This document shows, in pieces, positions 35,137-42,460 of a stretch of DNA of 42,460 nt. Numbering within the stretch: the stretch's first letter is position 1; each line of letters opens with the position of its first letter. A model generated the notes under the pieces. That model did no database searches and was not told where the DNA came from. It saw nothing but the letters and a program-made list of their open reading frames with translations. The stretch spans positions 1 to 42,460 of the forward strand of contig JADFZV010000026.1 in assembly GCA_015232335.1 (NCBI GenBank), read 5' to 3'. Both the position numbers and the translations under genes were made by a program. This stretch comes from Alphaproteobacteria bacterium. Its GTDB lineage: Bacteria; Pseudomonadota; Alphaproteobacteria; Rhodospirillales; WMHbin7.

Positions 35137-35786
35137 CAGAATTTGAGCCCCAGAATCTTGGCGATTTCACGAGACAGAGCTTCGATTTCAGCGATGGCCG
35201 AGGGTGAACGGGGCGAAAGCTCCAGCACCCCCAACCCCTCCATCATGCTGGCGGCAAAGGCGACGCGATTGCCCAGCATGATCTGGGCCAGAGGCAGTTC
35301 CGCCTCGACCAGTTTCGCCAGAATCGCCCTGGGCAAGCGGCCCTGCGGCTGAATGCGATTGACCACCAGCAAGGCCCGGCTTTTTTCCTTCTTCACCAGA
35401 TCCAGCGTGGGCTTGGTCGCCCATAAATCCATCGGGCTGGGCTGCACGGGCACCAGAACCAGGGCAGCGGCGCGCACGGCGACACGGGCGTCCGTTTCGG
35501 CATGGGGTGGGCTGTCGATCAGAATGAGATCGTGATTCTTCTTCATGCGGTCGATTTCGGTGGCCAGCTTCCAGCCCGCCACCTGTGAAGCACTGATGCC
35601 GCCCGCCTCCTGTCCCAGGGTCTTCTGGCGCATCTCGAACCAGGCGGTCAGGCTGGCCTGCGGATCGACATCGATCAGCCCAACGCGGTGACCATGATGG
35701 GCGTAGGCAACAGCCAATTGCGCCACCAAGGTCGATTTTCCCGCCCCCCCCTTCTGCTGGGCAACGGTCAGGATGCAGGCGGACAT
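35136..35786 (-). CDS. ParA/MinD-family ATPase without a ParB partner
   Basis: This 216-residue ATPase carries the deviant Walker A KGGAGKST (12-19) at its N-terminus, DVDPQASLTAW, and the LILIDSPPHAE Walker B region. There is no extra DNA-binding N-terminal domain. GGAGG lies 8 nt before the ATG. Relatives position chromosomes, plasmids, chemoreceptors or other cell cargo. With no parB or parS visible and a coupled glycosyltransferase next, a cargo-positioning role is more likely than DNA partition; this is inference. Confidence 0.88.
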   Translation of the reverse strand: MSACILTVAQQKGGAGKSTLVAQLAVAYAHHGHRVGLIDVDPQASLTAWFEMRQKTLGQEAGGISASQVAGWKLATEIDRMKKNHDLILIDSPPHAETDARVAVRAAALVLVPVQPSPMDLWATKPTLDLVKKEKSRALLVVNRIQPQGRLPRAILAKLVEAELPLAQIMLGNRVAFAASMMEGLGVLELSPRSPSAIAEIEALSREIAKILGLKF

Positions 35787-35832
35787 GGGTCAATCCTCCA
35801 TTCGTCAATAAAGCCTGGTGTTTTGTCCCGGC

Positions 35833-36363
35833 TTACCGCGTTCTGGCCTGGGCCAGATAGTCGTTCTTCAAATCCACATAATGCGGCGCCGACCAGGCGA
35901 AGGCCTTGATCTCGTCTTCCGAAATGGTGCGCAACAGCTTGGCCGGACTTCCTGCCCACATCTCGCCCCGTTTCACGCGTTTTCCAGGCGTCACCACGGC
36001 ACCCGCCGCCACCATCGAGCCGCCCTCGACCACGGCGCCGTCCAGAATAATCGCCCCCATGCCGACGAAGGCGCCATCTTCCAAGGTGCAGGCATGAATG
36101 ATGGCGCCATGCCCGATGGTGACGTTCGAGCCGATATAGGTGCCGAACTTGCCTCCGGTGACATGCACCACCGAGCCGTCCTGGATATTGGTGTTGGACC
36201 CGATGCGCACTTCATGCACGTCGGCGCGCACGGTAACGCCAAACCACAAGCTGGTTTCGTCACCGATCTCGACATCGCCGATCACGGCGGCGGTGGGCGC
36301 AATGAAGACCCCCTGCCCCAGTTTCGGCATGCGCCCCTTGAAGGGCATGATCAGACCTTGCAT
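35833..36363 (-). CDS. gamma carbonic anhydrase family protein
   Basis: Started at the ATG at 36363, preceded by GGGGAG at a good distance, the product is 176 residues, the family's usual length. Longer in-frame starts would run into the repeat element at 36384-36457. Left-handed beta-helix hexapeptides are evident (VIGDVEIGD, VRIGSNTNIQDGSVVHVTG). The zinc-ligand histidines are H67, H85 and H90 (GHGAIIH). Members are active or inactive carbonic anhydrases, or complex I-associated in mitochondria. The ParA gene follows 46 nt later. Confidence 0.92.
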   Translation of the reverse strand: MQGLIMPFKGRMPKLGQGVFIAPTAAVIGDVEIGDETSLWFGVTVRADVHEVRIGSNTNIQDGSVVHVTGGKFGTYIGSNVTIGHGAIIHACTLEDGAFVGMGAIILDGAVVEGGSMVAAGAVVTPGKRVKRGEMWAGSPAKLLRTISEDEIKAFAWSAPHYVDLKNDYLAQARTR

Positions 36364-36383
36364 AAACTCACTCCCCATTTTCA

Positions 36384-36457
36384 CGCCGCCAAGGGCGGCG
36401 CTCCGGGTTCCACCCCGGCGGGAGCCTAGGGCGCACAGCGCCCGCACGGCGCCTGAG
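36384..36457 (-). repeat. dispersed intergenic repeat, copy C, with hairpins
   Basis: On the minus strand 36457-36418 reads CTCAGGCGCCGTGCG...CTAGGCTCCCGC, matching copy A at 12790-12827. It continues into three perfect stems: GGGCGC/GCGCCC (36429-36443), CCGGG/CCCGG (36403-36418) and CGCCGCC/GGCGGCG (36384-36400). It fills the gap between argC and the carbonic anhydrase gene. Confidence 0.55.
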
Positions 36458-36465
36458 TGCATATA

Positions 36466-37506
36466 TTAAGGGAACATCGGCACCAGATCGAGCCCCATCG
36501 TCTCGGGCAGGCCGAACATCAGATTCATGTTCTGCAGCGCCTGTCCCGAAGCTCCCTTGACCAGATTGTCGATGGCCGAAAACAGAAGGATGCGGCCAGG
36601 AACCCGGTCCTCGGCCAGGCCGATCAGGCACAGATTGGAGCCCCGCACATGGCGGGTCTGCGGCACGACGCCCTTGGGCAGAATCTTCACGAAGGCTTCG
36701 TCCTTGTACCTCTTTTCCAACACGGCCCGAAGATCATCGCAAGAAGCGCCCTTCCTGCTCCGCACATAGATCGAGGCCAACATGCCCCGGCTCATAGGCA
36801 TCAGATGCGGCGTGAAGCTGACAGTGACAGCATGCCCGTATGCCTTCGCCATTTCCTGATCGATCTCGGCGACATGCCGGTGCGAAGCCACGCCATAAGG
36901 ATGCACCCCTTCGGCCACTTCGCAAAAGAGCGAGCCTTCTTTGGCGGCCCTTCCCGCTCCCGAAACACCCGACTTGGCATCGATCACGATGTCGTCTTCC
37001 TCGATCAAACCGGCCTCGACCAGAGGAATCAAAGGCAGCAGCGAACAGGTGGGATAACATCCGGGATTGGCCACCAGACGCGCCGCCTGAATCTGCGCCC
37101 GATAAGTTTCGGTCAGTCCGTACACGGCCTCCTTCTGCAAATCCGGCGCATGATGCTCGTGGCCATACCATTTGGCATAGGCCGCTATGTCGGCCAGCCT
37201 GAAATCGGCCGATAGATCGACGATGCGCACATGAGCCGGCACGCGAGCCAGAACTTCCTGAGTGGTGGCGTGCGGCAGACAGCAGAAACAGGCCGCAACG
37301 TCATCCCAGTTCACCTGCTCGATGGAGACAAGCTCGGGCAGATTCAGATGCGCCAGTTGCGGAAAAACGGCAGACATGGAATGACCGGCCCTGCGGTCGG
37401 CGGTCAGAAACTGAAGGCTGAACCGGGGATGATTGGCCAGAAACCGCACCAGTTCGGCCCCCGTATAGCCGCTGGCACCCAGAATAGCGACATTGATCGC
37501 GTTCAT
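36466..37506 (-). CDS. argC: N-acetyl-gamma-glutamyl-phosphate reductase
   Basis: From the ATG at 37506 (GGGAG 6 nt upstream) the product is 346 residues. It has the NADP-binding VAILGASGYTGAELVRFL, the active-site Cys C150 in ANPGCYPT, and SGVSGAGRAAKE and FTPHLMPMSRGM, which define ArgC. It reduces N-acetylglutamyl phosphate in arginine synthesis. It follows rpsI after a terminator, a neighbourhood common in alphaproteobacteria. The longer open frame upstream overlaps rpsI and is not part of the gene. Confidence 0.96.
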   Translation of the reverse strand: MNAINVAILGASGYTGAELVRFLANHPRFSLQFLTADRRAGHSMSAVFPQLAHLNLPELVSIEQVNWDDVAACFCCLPHATTQEVLARVPAHVRIVDLSADFRLADIAAYAKWYGHEHHAPDLQKEAVYGLTETYRAQIQAARLVANPGCYPTCSLLPLIPLVEAGLIEEDDIVIDAKSGVSGAGRAAKEGSLFCEVAEGVHPYGVASHRHVAEIDQEMAKAYGHAVTVSFTPHLMPMSRGMLASIYVRSRKGASCDDLRAVLEKRYKDEAFVKILPKGVVPQTRHVRGSNLCLIGLAEDRVPGRILLFSAIDNLVKGASGQALQNMNLMFGLPETMGLDLVPMFP

Positions 37507-37520
37507 CTTGCTCTCCCACA

Positions 37521-37553
37521 AACGAAAGGGGCGCTCCGCTGCCGGAACGCCCC
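37521..37553 (-). terminator. rho-independent terminator after rpsI
   Basis: Minus-strand stem GGGGCG / CGCCCC (37548-37553 and 37528-37533) with one mismatch and CGGA/TCCG around a 4-nt loop is followed by TTTCGTT. It lies 30 bp after the rpsI stop and just before argC, so argC probably relies on read-through or its own promoter. Confidence 0.7.
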
Positions 37554-37582
37554 CTTGTAGCAAATAAGGACTTGATCCAGCG

Positions 37583-38059
37583 TTAACGTTTCGAGAACTG
37601 ATAGCTGCGGCGGGCCTTGGCACGACCGAACTTCTTGCGCTCGACCACACGCGAGTCACGCGTAAGGAAACCACCCGACTTCAGGGCCGGACGCAAAGCC
37701 GGCTCGAAACCGGTCAGCGCCTTGGAAATGCCGTGACGAACCGCACCGGCCTGTCCCGACAAACCGCCGCCGACCACCGTGCAGACCACGTCATACTGAT
37801 TCACCCGGTTGGTAACCAGGAAAGGCTGATTGATCAGCATGCGCAGGACGGGACGAGCGAAATAGACCTCGATGGCCCGATCATTGACCAGAACCTTACC
37901 CGAGCCGGGCTTGATCCAGACGCGGGCCACGGCGTTCTTGCGCTTGCCGGTGGCATAGGCCCGGCCTTCTTTGTCCAGCTTCTGCTCATAGACCGGCTTG
38001 GCGGCAACGGCAGGCTTGCCCAAAGTCAACTCGGACAGCTTTTCAAGGGATTCGGCCAT
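37583..38059 (-). CDS. rpsI: 30S ribosomal protein S9
   Basis: The 158-residue protein has an N-terminal extension (about 1-30) and then the S9 core: [17 protein letters not shown], the [10 protein letters not shown] region, [19 protein letters not shown] and the basic C-terminal [17 protein letters not shown]. The C-terminal tail reaches into the decoding centre near the P-site tRNA. GAGGAG lies 9 nt before the ATG, and it starts 1 nt after the rplM stop, the standard rplM-rpsI operon. Confidence 0.98.
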   Translation of the reverse strand: MAESLEKLSELTLGKPAVAAKPVYEQKLDKEGRAYATGKRKNAVARVWIKPGSGKVLVNDRAIEVYFARPVLRMLINQPFLVTNRVNQYDVVCTVVGGGLSGQAGAVRHGISKALTGFEPALRPALKSGGFLTRDSRVVERKKFGRAKARRSYQFSKR

Positions 38060-38060
38060 G

Positions 38061-38525
38061 CTAGGCGCTCCTCTTGTTCTTGGGGTTCATGGCGGCGACA
38101 TCCAGCGTCTGAGGCTGCTGGGCCTCATGCGGATGGGCGCTTCCAGCATAGACGCGCAGATTGTTCATGAGCTGACGTCCCAGCGTGTTGCGGGTCAGCA
38201 TGCGCTCGACCGCCTTTTCGACAACCCGCTCGGGATGCTTGCCGGAAAGAATCTGGCCCATCGTGCGATCCTTGATGCCGCCCGGAAAACCGGTATGCCA
38301 GTAATAGCGCTTCCGGGCCAGCTTGCGACCGGTCAGCTTCACCTTCTCGGCATTGACGACGATGACATTGTCGCCGCAATCGACATGCGGCGTGAAGATC
38401 GGCTTGTGCTTGCCGCGCAGACGCAGAGCGATCACGCTGGCCAAACGGCCCAGCACGACGCCATCGGCGTCGATCAGCACCCACTTCTTCTCCACCTCGG
38501 CAGGCTTGGCGGAATAGGTTTTCAT
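38061..38525 (-). CDS. rplM: 50S ribosomal protein L13
   Basis: This 154-residue protein begins [20 protein letters not shown]. It has [37 protein letters not shown] and [21 protein letters not shown], all typical of L13. It is an early-assembling large-subunit protein. A good promoter lies at 38574-38601. The gene is followed directly by rpsI. Confidence 0.98.
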   Translation of the reverse strand: MKTYSAKPAEVEKKWVLIDADGVVLGRLASVIALRLRGKHKPIFTPHVDCGDNVIVVNAEKVKLTGRKLARKRYYWHTGFPGGIKDRTMGQILSGKHPERVVEKAVERMLTRNTLGRQLMNNLRVYAGSAHPHEAQQPQTLDVAAMNPKNKRSA

Positions 38526-38573
38526 CTTTTTAAGCCCGTTTCTATCGGTTGCCCCATGGGGCGAAGGAGCGGC

Positions 38574-38601
38574 AGTATGGCGATTTAATGCACCATGTCA
38601 A
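38574..38601 (-). promoter_or_regulatory. sigma70 promoter of rplM-rpsI
   Basis: On the minus strand TTGACA (38596-38601), a 16-bp spacer and CATACT (38574-38579) form a strong promoter. The start is expected near 38567, giving a leader of about 40 nt. It is in the right place for constitutive, growth-linked expression. Confidence 0.65.
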
Positions 38602-38634
38602 CGCAGGAATGGCGCAAATGCTGAAAAAATCGAG

Positions 38635-38654
38635 TGCGGTAGTATGATACCGCA
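38635..38654. other. 7-bp inverted repeat between rplM and the next gene
   Basis: TGCGGTA (38635-38641), a 6-nt spacer and TACCGCA (38648-38654) form a perfect dyad in the divergent gap between rplM and the small gene at 38749. It could be an operator; no T run follows, so a terminator is less likely. Confidence 0.3.
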
Positions 38655-38748
38655 TTGGCTCACGTCCCCTTTTCAGCGCCATTGACGCAAAGCCCCCTTT
38701 CACGCCACATGATGTCGGCACAAATGATTTCACGCGGGGACTCTTAAA

Positions 38749-38961
38749 ATGGCCGATACCGTCGCCTCCATCTCATTCAACAACAATCACAGCATCAGCA
38801 TGGACATGGAGGGCATCAGTACCATCGAGGTGACCGAACCCCTGGAAGTATCCCCCGGCAATTGGGCCAGTTCGTTGATCCTGCGCTCGATTCACGGCGT
38901 GGTCGCTCTTCAGCTTCTCTCCGACAGCCACGACAAACTGACAGTCACCAAGGTCGATTAG
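38749..38961 (+). CDS. small acidic protein, unknown
   Basis: The 70-residue product (MADTVASISFNNNHSISMDM...) has no signal peptide or membrane segment and is rich in Ser, Asp and Asn. Alternating hydrophobic residues suggest beta strands. No family is recognised. The ribosome binding site is weak (GGGGA about 8 nt upstream). Base composition matches its neighbours, and the frame is clean to the TAG at 38959-38961. Confidence 0.5.
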   Translation: MADTVASISFNNNHSISMDMEGISTIEVTEPLEVSPGNWASSLILRSIHGVVALQLLSDSHDKLTVTKVD

Positions 38962-39001
38962 CTGGTCCCCACCCTTCCTTGGAAGTGCCCCGCAGCTCCA
39001 G

Positions 39002-39030
39002 TTGACAAAATACGCATTTGGTATTTTAAT
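39002..39030 (+). promoter_or_regulatory. strong sigma70 promoter with an internal dyad
   Basis: TTGACA (39002-39007), 17 bp and TTTAAT (39025-39030) differ from consensus at one base. Between and over the boxes, AAAATAC (39007-39013) and GTATTTT (39021-39027) form a perfect 7-bp inverted repeat spaced by 7 bp. That suggests a repressor or MerR-type site controlling the gene at 39106. Confidence 0.6.
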
Positions 39031-39105
39031 AGGGGCCTATCCGATTGAAAATTTAAAGAATTCATATCGGACGCATCGTGCAATCAGCCAAAGAGTCGCC
39101 TCCTC

Positions 39106-39657
39106 ATGACCCCCTCACAGCTCAACAGCTTGTTCGATGTCCCTCCTGCCCCTACCAAGCGTGCCAAAAACGTAAAACGCATTTCGGACGACGCTCTGCT
39201 CTCGCTGACCGCCTTGGCTCAGCTGGTCAAGGCTAAACCCCGAGCCCTGCAGCTTTGGACCGATGCCGGGGCCTTAAAGCCCCTGGATGGTACCGACCGC
39301 AAGGGCAGTGGAGCCTGGCGCCTGTACGGACGAGGTGAATCGGAGCTGGCGGCCATTCTGGCCGAGGCGCATCAGGGCTTTCGCCTGCCGGTGGGCATGC
39401 TGGCCCTGTTGGCGGGGGCCGTGCGTCAAAGCCAGGAACAGCCCGCCACCACAGAAGCCTTCGAACGCGCCCGCAGGGGCACTCATGCGGTCTGGCTGAT
39501 CGGCGCCCCCAAAGGCGAGGACTACGCCATCAGCTATGCCACCGGAGCCGTTCTCTCGCTGGCCGGCAACCCTGGAAATGGCTCTGCCTTGAGAGACTGC
39601 GGCGCCATTCTGGTGGTCAATCTGACGGCGGCTCTGGGGCGCCTAAACGCTTCCTGA
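39106..39657 (+). CDS. MerR-like helix-turn-helix protein
   Basis: This is a 183-residue protein. Residues 33-90 read LTALAQLVKAKPRALQLWTD followed by AGALKPL and GAWRLYGRGESELAAILAEA, the layout of a MerR-type winged helix (helix-turn-helix, LxxWTxxGLL-like, R-Y). The C-terminal half, FERARRGTHAVWLIGAPKGE and GAILVVNLTAAL, looks like a small alpha/beta sensing domain and is not recognised. No metal-binding Cys cluster is present. It lies behind a strong promoter with a dyad between the boxes, so it may control itself. It ends immediately before the convergent DUF4197 gene. Confidence 0.6.
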   Translation: MTPSQLNSLFDVPPAPTKRAKNVKRISDDALLSLTALAQLVKAKPRALQLWTDAGALKPLDGTDRKGSGAWRLYGRGESELAAILAEAHQGFRLPVGMLALLAGAVRQSQEQPATTEAFERARRGTHAVWLIGAPKGEDYAISYATGAVLSLAGNPGNGSALRDCGAILVVNLTAALGRLNAS

Positions 39658-40392
39658 TTATTTCGCGAAGACCTGCTTCAACAGATCGGTCGAGCGGGCC
39701 GCCGGATTGGCGCGGATCGAGGCCTCTTCGCTTCCGATATAATGAAACAAGCCCTCCATCGCCTTGCCGGTGGCATATTCCGTCAGATCGAATCCCGCCA
39801 ATCCGCCTAAGGGAGCCGCCCGATAGGACAATGTCTGAAGGGCCTTGACCGCACCCACATCGGACAGGGTTTGATCAATGATGGGCTTGAAGACCTTGGC
39901 GATGCCATCCGACGAGGTACGTTTGAAATATTGCGTGGCGGCATCCTGGGGGCCGTTCAGAATGCCCTTGGCATCGCTCAGGCTCATCTTTGAAACCGCG
40001 TCGGCCAGAATATCCAGCGCCTTGGGGGCTGCCGCCTCGGCGGCGCGGTTCATGCGCGTTTCCAGATCGGCCAAAACATTCCCAGCCCCTGCCATAGTCA
40101 GCGGCCCCTTCAGCTTGGCCAGCGTTCCGGGAAGCGGAATATGGACAGAGGTATCGTCAAGATAGCCGCCGGGATTTCCCAGACGCTTGACCGTGCGCTC
40201 GGCCCCTACTTTCAGAGCTTCCTTGAGGCCACCGGCTATCTGTGTATCGCTCAAGGAGGAGGAGCTTGTCGACGCGGCCGGTGCCTGTGAGCCCAGCAAC
40301 TGACGCCCCTGATTCAAATAATCGCTGGCCGCCGATGCCGGGGCGGCAAACCCGGCCAAAACCGCCAACAGGCAGGCGCTGCGCAATGTCAT
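39658..40392 (-). CDS. DUF4197 exported protein
   Basis: The 244-residue product has a signal peptide (MTLRSACLLAVLAGFAAPAS, cut near residue 22) and a Ser-rich linker. The DUF4197 body shows GGLKEALKVGAERTVKRLG, VHIPLPGTLAKL, ILNGPQDAATQYFKRTS and a C-terminal GLFHYIGSEEASIRANP. The family is periplasmic and functionally unknown. It starts 28 nt after the ABC permease gene on the same strand and is probably co-transcribed with it. Confidence 0.9.
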   Translation of the reverse strand: MTLRSACLLAVLAGFAAPASAASDYLNQGRQLLGSQAPAASTSSSSLSDTQIAGGLKEALKVGAERTVKRLGNPGGYLDDTSVHIPLPGTLAKLKGPLTMAGAGNVLADLETRMNRAAEAAAPKALDILADAVSKMSLSDAKGILNGPQDAATQYFKRTSSDGIAKVFKPIIDQTLSDVGAVKALQTLSYRAAPLGGLAGFDLTEYATGKAMEGLFHYIGSEEASIRANPAARSTDLLKQVFAK

Positions 40393-40420
40393 GACTGACT
40401 CTCCCTTTAAGGAACGGAAC

Positions 40421-41227
40421 TCAGGCCTTCAGCTTATAGCCTCGTTTGAACATCATCCAGCTTAGAAGCAGCAGCAGCAGATCGACTGCGCCTACATAGA
40501 CCGCACCCACCATCAGATTTCCATCGGCATGACCGATCATGCCATAGCGAAAGCCATCGATCATATAGAAGAAGGGATTGATCAGGGCCAAGGCGTGGAA
40601 CATCTCGGGCAGGCGGTCGATGGTGTAGAAGGTGCCCGACAGGAAGGACAAGGGCGTGATGACGAAATTGGTGACAGCCGCCATATGATCGAACTTGTCG
40701 GCCCAGATACCGCCCATCATGCCCAGAAGGGCCAGCATCATTGAGGCGGTGACGGCGTGATAGATGATGTAAAAGGGATGCAGGGCATGAAGCGGCACAA
40801 AGAACGACATGCAAAGTGCTACCACCAGCCCCACGAAGAGGCCCCGCACCACGCCCCCCGTGGCGAATCCCACCACCAGTTCGCCCGCACTTAAGGGCGG
40901 CATCAGCACATCGATGATGCTGCCCTGCACCTTGGCCATGATCAGCGAGGAGGAGGAATTGGCAAAAGCGTTCTGCACCATAGTCATCATGATCAGGCCG
41001 GGTGCCAGAAATTCCAGAAAGGCAACGCCACCCGCTGTGATCTGGGCCGAGCGCCCCAGGGCCAGGGCGAACACGGCCAGAAACAAAAGCGTGGTGACCA
41101 CGGGGGCGAAGACGGTCTGAAAATAGACCTTCAGAAACCGGCGCACTTCCTTGGAGATCAGGGTCCACAGCCCCAGCCAGTTGACCGGGCCCATGGTGGG
41201 ATGGGTGTTGGGCGAAGTGCTTGCCAT
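40421..41227 (-). CDS. ABC-2 type transporter permease
   Basis: This 268-residue protein has six hydrophobic segments with the ABC-2 layout. LISKEVRRFLKVYFQTVFAP at the N-terminus, EFLAPGLIMMTMVQNAFANS, and the C-terminal PLSFLSGTFYTIDRLPEMFH with INPFFYMIDGFRYGMIG are close to the YadH/NodJ-type exporters. It would need an ATPase partner, and none is in the window. It is divergent from recX with 55 bp between starts. The exported substrate is unknown. Confidence 0.9.
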   Translation of the reverse strand: MASTSPNTHPTMGPVNWLGLWTLISKEVRRFLKVYFQTVFAPVVTTLLFLAVFALALGRSAQITAGGVAFLEFLAPGLIMMTMVQNAFANSSSSLIMAKVQGSIIDVLMPPLSAGELVVGFATGGVVRGLFVGLVVALCMSFFVPLHALHPFYIIYHAVTASMMLALLGMMGGIWADKFDHMAAVTNFVITPLSFLSGTFYTIDRLPEMFHALALINPFFYMIDGFRYGMIGHADGNLMVGAVYVGAVDLLLLLLSWMMFKRGYKLKA

Positions 41228-41282
41228 GGGTCTTCAGCTATCAGCTTTCGGCCCCTCGCACAATTGGGTATGCTCCTTCGCA

Positions 41283-41816
41283 ATGAAACAGCCCCGCAAA
41301 GCCTCGCCCAAAAGCCTGGAAAACGCCGCCCTGCATTATCTGGGGCGATTCGCCAGCTCCAGGGCCAATCTGAAACGCGTTCTTTTGAACCGGGTGGCGC
41401 GTTCGGCCAAAGCGCACGGCACCGACGCCGCCGAGGGTCAGGCCTGGATCGAGGCGATTTTGGACAAGCTGGAGGGGCTGGGCTACCTCAACGACGCCGC
41501 CTATGCCGAAAACCGGGCCGAGAGTCTGAACCGGCAGGGCAAGCCCAGCAACACCATCCGTTGGGCGCTGAAATCGAAGGGCGTGGATCAGGACACCACC
41601 GAAGCGGCCGTTGCCAAGCTCTCGGACGAAATGGACGAGCCCGACCGCACAGCCGCCCTAGCCCTTGCCCGCAAGAAGCGCCTGGGACCTTACCGCGCCC
41701 CGGAGACGCGCGCAGACCACCGCACCAAGGACATCCAGGCCCTGGCCCGGGCCGGTTTCGGCTGGGATTTAGCCAAAGAGATCGTAGACGGGGACGGGGA
41801 CGGGGTCAGGTCTTGA
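41283..41816 (+). CDS. recX: RecX family recombination regulator
   Basis: From the ATG at 41283 the product is 177 residues. ENAALHYLGRFASSRANLKRVL starts the RecX helical-repeat fold, followed by LEGLGYLNDAAYAENRAESL and a region with SNTIRWALKSKGV, all typical of RecX. It binds RecA filaments and limits recombination. The far C-terminus (DGDGDGVRS) is encoded by GACGGGG repeats that also form part of a stem-loop across the stop codon. The longer open frame upstream overlaps the ABC permease gene and is not used. Confidence 0.87.
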   Translation: MKQPRKASPKSLENAALHYLGRFASSRANLKRVLLNRVARSAKAHGTDAAEGQAWIEAILDKLEGLGYLNDAAYAENRAESLNRQGKPSNTIRWALKSKGVDQDTTEAAVAKLSDEMDEPDRTAALALARKKRLGPYRAPETRADHRTKDIQALARAGFGWDLAKEIVDGDGDGVRS

Positions 41817-41832
41817 TTATTTCCCTGACCCC
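41802..41832. terminator. stem-loop across the recX stop codon
   Basis: GGGGTCAGG (41802-41810) pairs exactly with CCTGACCCC (41824-41832), leaving a 13-nt loop that holds the recX stop. No T run follows on either strand. It sits between convergent recX and higA and may act as a two-way 3'-end structure. Confidence 0.45.
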
Positions 41833-41849
41833 GCTGAGACCCCGCTGAC

Positions 41850-42128
41850 CTATGCAGCGTGAAGTTGGATTCCCAGGGCGCGGATCACTTTGTAAACGGT
41901 CTCAAAACGGGGTTTCGCGCCTGGAGCCAGGGCCTTGTACAGGCTTTCGCGCCCAAGGCCGGTTTCCTTGGCCAATTCCGACATGCCCTTGGCCTTGGCG
42001 ATCACGCCCAGGGCGTGGGTAATCAATTCGGGATCGCCTTCTTCCAGGCAGGCTTCCAGATAGGCCGCCATGTCCTCGCGGCTTTTCAAATGTTGTGCCG
42101 AATCCCAGCGTTTGAATTTCCGGCTCAT
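41850..42128 (-). CDS. HigA-type antitoxin, helix-turn-helix
   Basis: The start was set at the ATG at 42128, which overlaps the toxin stop (ATGA) and has AAGGA 7 nt upstream; the ATG at 42143 lies inside the toxin frame. The 92-residue product contains EDMAAYLEACLEEGDPELI and a Cro/C1-like helix-turn-helix, KGMSELAKETGLGRESLYKAL, which matches the antidote of the HigB-1/RelE-type modules. It should bind the toxin and, with it, the palindrome at 42436-42453. Confidence 0.9.
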   Translation of the reverse strand: MSRKFKRWDSAQHLKSREDMAAYLEACLEEGDPELITHALGVIAKAKGMSELAKETGLGRESLYKALAPGAKPRFETVYKVIRALGIQLHAA

Positions 42129-42427
42129 GGTTTGTCCTTCCAATCCTTGGCGATCCGCTTGGCCTTTTGAATGTCCTTCGTCTGACTTCCTTTGTCACCG
42201 CCGCACAATAGAACGATCAACTTGCCGCCCTGCTGCATAAAATACACCCGATAGCCCGGCCCGCAGTGAACGCGCATTTCCGAAATTCCGTCGCCGACCG
42301 GGGCGCTGTCTCCAAGATTTCCCAGGCCCGCCCGGTCGATCCGGGCCTGAATGCGCACCCTGGCCTGCCTGTCTTTCAGTCCCTCGAACCAGCCAGAGAA
42401 CTCATCCGATACGAAGATTTCGATCAT
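42125..42427 (-). CDS. RelE/ParE-superfamily toxin, HigB-1 type
   Basis: From the ATG at 42427 the product is 100 residues. FVSDEFSGWFEGLKDRQARV, RIDRAGLGNLGDSAPVGDG, EMRVHCGPGYRVYFM and VLLCGGDKGSQTKDIQKA follow the HigB-1-type (RelE/ParE) toxin subfamily closely. These toxins cleave ribosome-bound mRNA or poison gyrase; which applies is not visible. Toxin-first order with overlapping antitoxin is normal for this type. The longer frame reaching 42454 would cross the operator and is not used. Confidence 0.9.
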   Translation of the reverse strand: MIEIFVSDEFSGWFEGLKDRQARVRIQARIDRAGLGNLGDSAPVGDGISEMRVHCGPGYRVYFMQQGGKLIVLLCGGDKGSQTKDIQKAKRIAKDWKDKP

Positions 42428-42435
42428 GGTGGCAT

Positions 42436-42453
42436 TGTATCCGAATGGATACA
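42436..42453. promoter_or_regulatory. palindromic operator before the higBA-like pair
   Basis: TGTATCC (42436-42442), GAAT and GGATACA (42447-42453) form a perfect 7-bp inverted repeat that extends imperfectly to GGCAT/TGCC on both sides. It ends 9 bp before the toxin start codon, the place expected for an autoregulatory antitoxin site. Confidence 0.65.
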
Positions 42454-42460
42454 TGCCAAC

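Noticed and set aside
37507..37674. N-terminal extension of ArgC
   Set aside because: The extra residues overlap the rpsI gene and the terminator and are unlike ArgC; the ATG at 37506 has a good ribosome binding site.
41151..41282. N-terminal extension of RecX
   Set aside because: It overlaps the divergent ABC permease gene, and RecX homology begins only after the ATG at 41283.

Overview
The window (about 42.5 kb, GC-rich, no rRNA or tRNA seen) looks like the chromosome of an alphaproteobacterium, most plausibly a Rhodospirillales / Magnetospirillum-like organism. The grounds are a NifA/sigma54-type nif operon, FADH2-type TrmFO, the squalene genes hpnC and hpnE, an NDUFAF6-like protein, DUF4170, a receiver protein ending in the GPDRRRR tail seen in this group, and dissimilatory APS reductase (AprBA). 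The genus is inference. The lifestyle suggested is a diazotroph with sulfur lithotrophy (or sulfate reduction), oxygen-responsive regulation, c-di-GMP signalling and retractable pili.

Layout. 1-6.3 kb: DUF4170 (cut by the edge), rhodanese, trmFO, a small accessory islet (HTH protein, a 46-residue membrane peptide, a DUF433/DUF5615 toxin-antitoxin-like pair), an NDUFAF6-like gene and divergent hpnC-hpnE. 6.3-12.2 kb: brnTA with a palindromic operator, sodB, copA, and a TPR/GT41 glycosyltransferase. 12.2-16.9 kb: nifE-nifN-nifX-DUF269-fdxB-nifQ on the minus strand, behind a readable sigma54 promoter, IHF site and NifA upstream activator. 17.0-23.5 kb: a codirectional surface-appendage cluster of a PilX/GspK-like prepilin, a secreted L-type-lectin-like protein, a canonical prepilin of the same PCPAD-motif family, a lytic transglycosylase with repeats, PilT and PilU. 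23.5-24.4 kb: a long noncoding stretch with GC-rich hairpins, a perfect FNR/FixK box and a hairpin that hides a Shine-Dalgarno sequence. 24.4-26.2 kb: two receiver proteins that both carry Glu in place of the phosphorylatable Asp. 26.2-29.6 kb: aprB-aprA and a YkgJ-type cysteine-cluster protein. 29.9-32.9 kb: a MazG-like pyrophosphohydrolase, bacteriohemerythrin and a PAS-GGDEF-EAL-CZB protein. 33.0-38.5 kb: a long minus-strand run, rplM-rpsI-argC-gamma carbonic anhydrase-ParA-glycosyltransferase-CopD-NUDIX. 38.7-42.4 kb: two small uncharacterised proteins, DUF4197, an ABC-2 permease, recX and a higBA-type toxin-antitoxin pair.

The parts most worth a second look are the lectin/prepilin/PilTU cluster, the adjacent pair of Asp-to-Glu receivers downstream of a structured and possibly oxygen-regulated leader, and a dispersed intergenic palindromic repeat that occurs at least three times (near nifQ, after pilU, before argC). 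Three toxin-antitoxin-like modules lie in 40 kb, and two of them have near-perfect dyads directly before the toxin gene.
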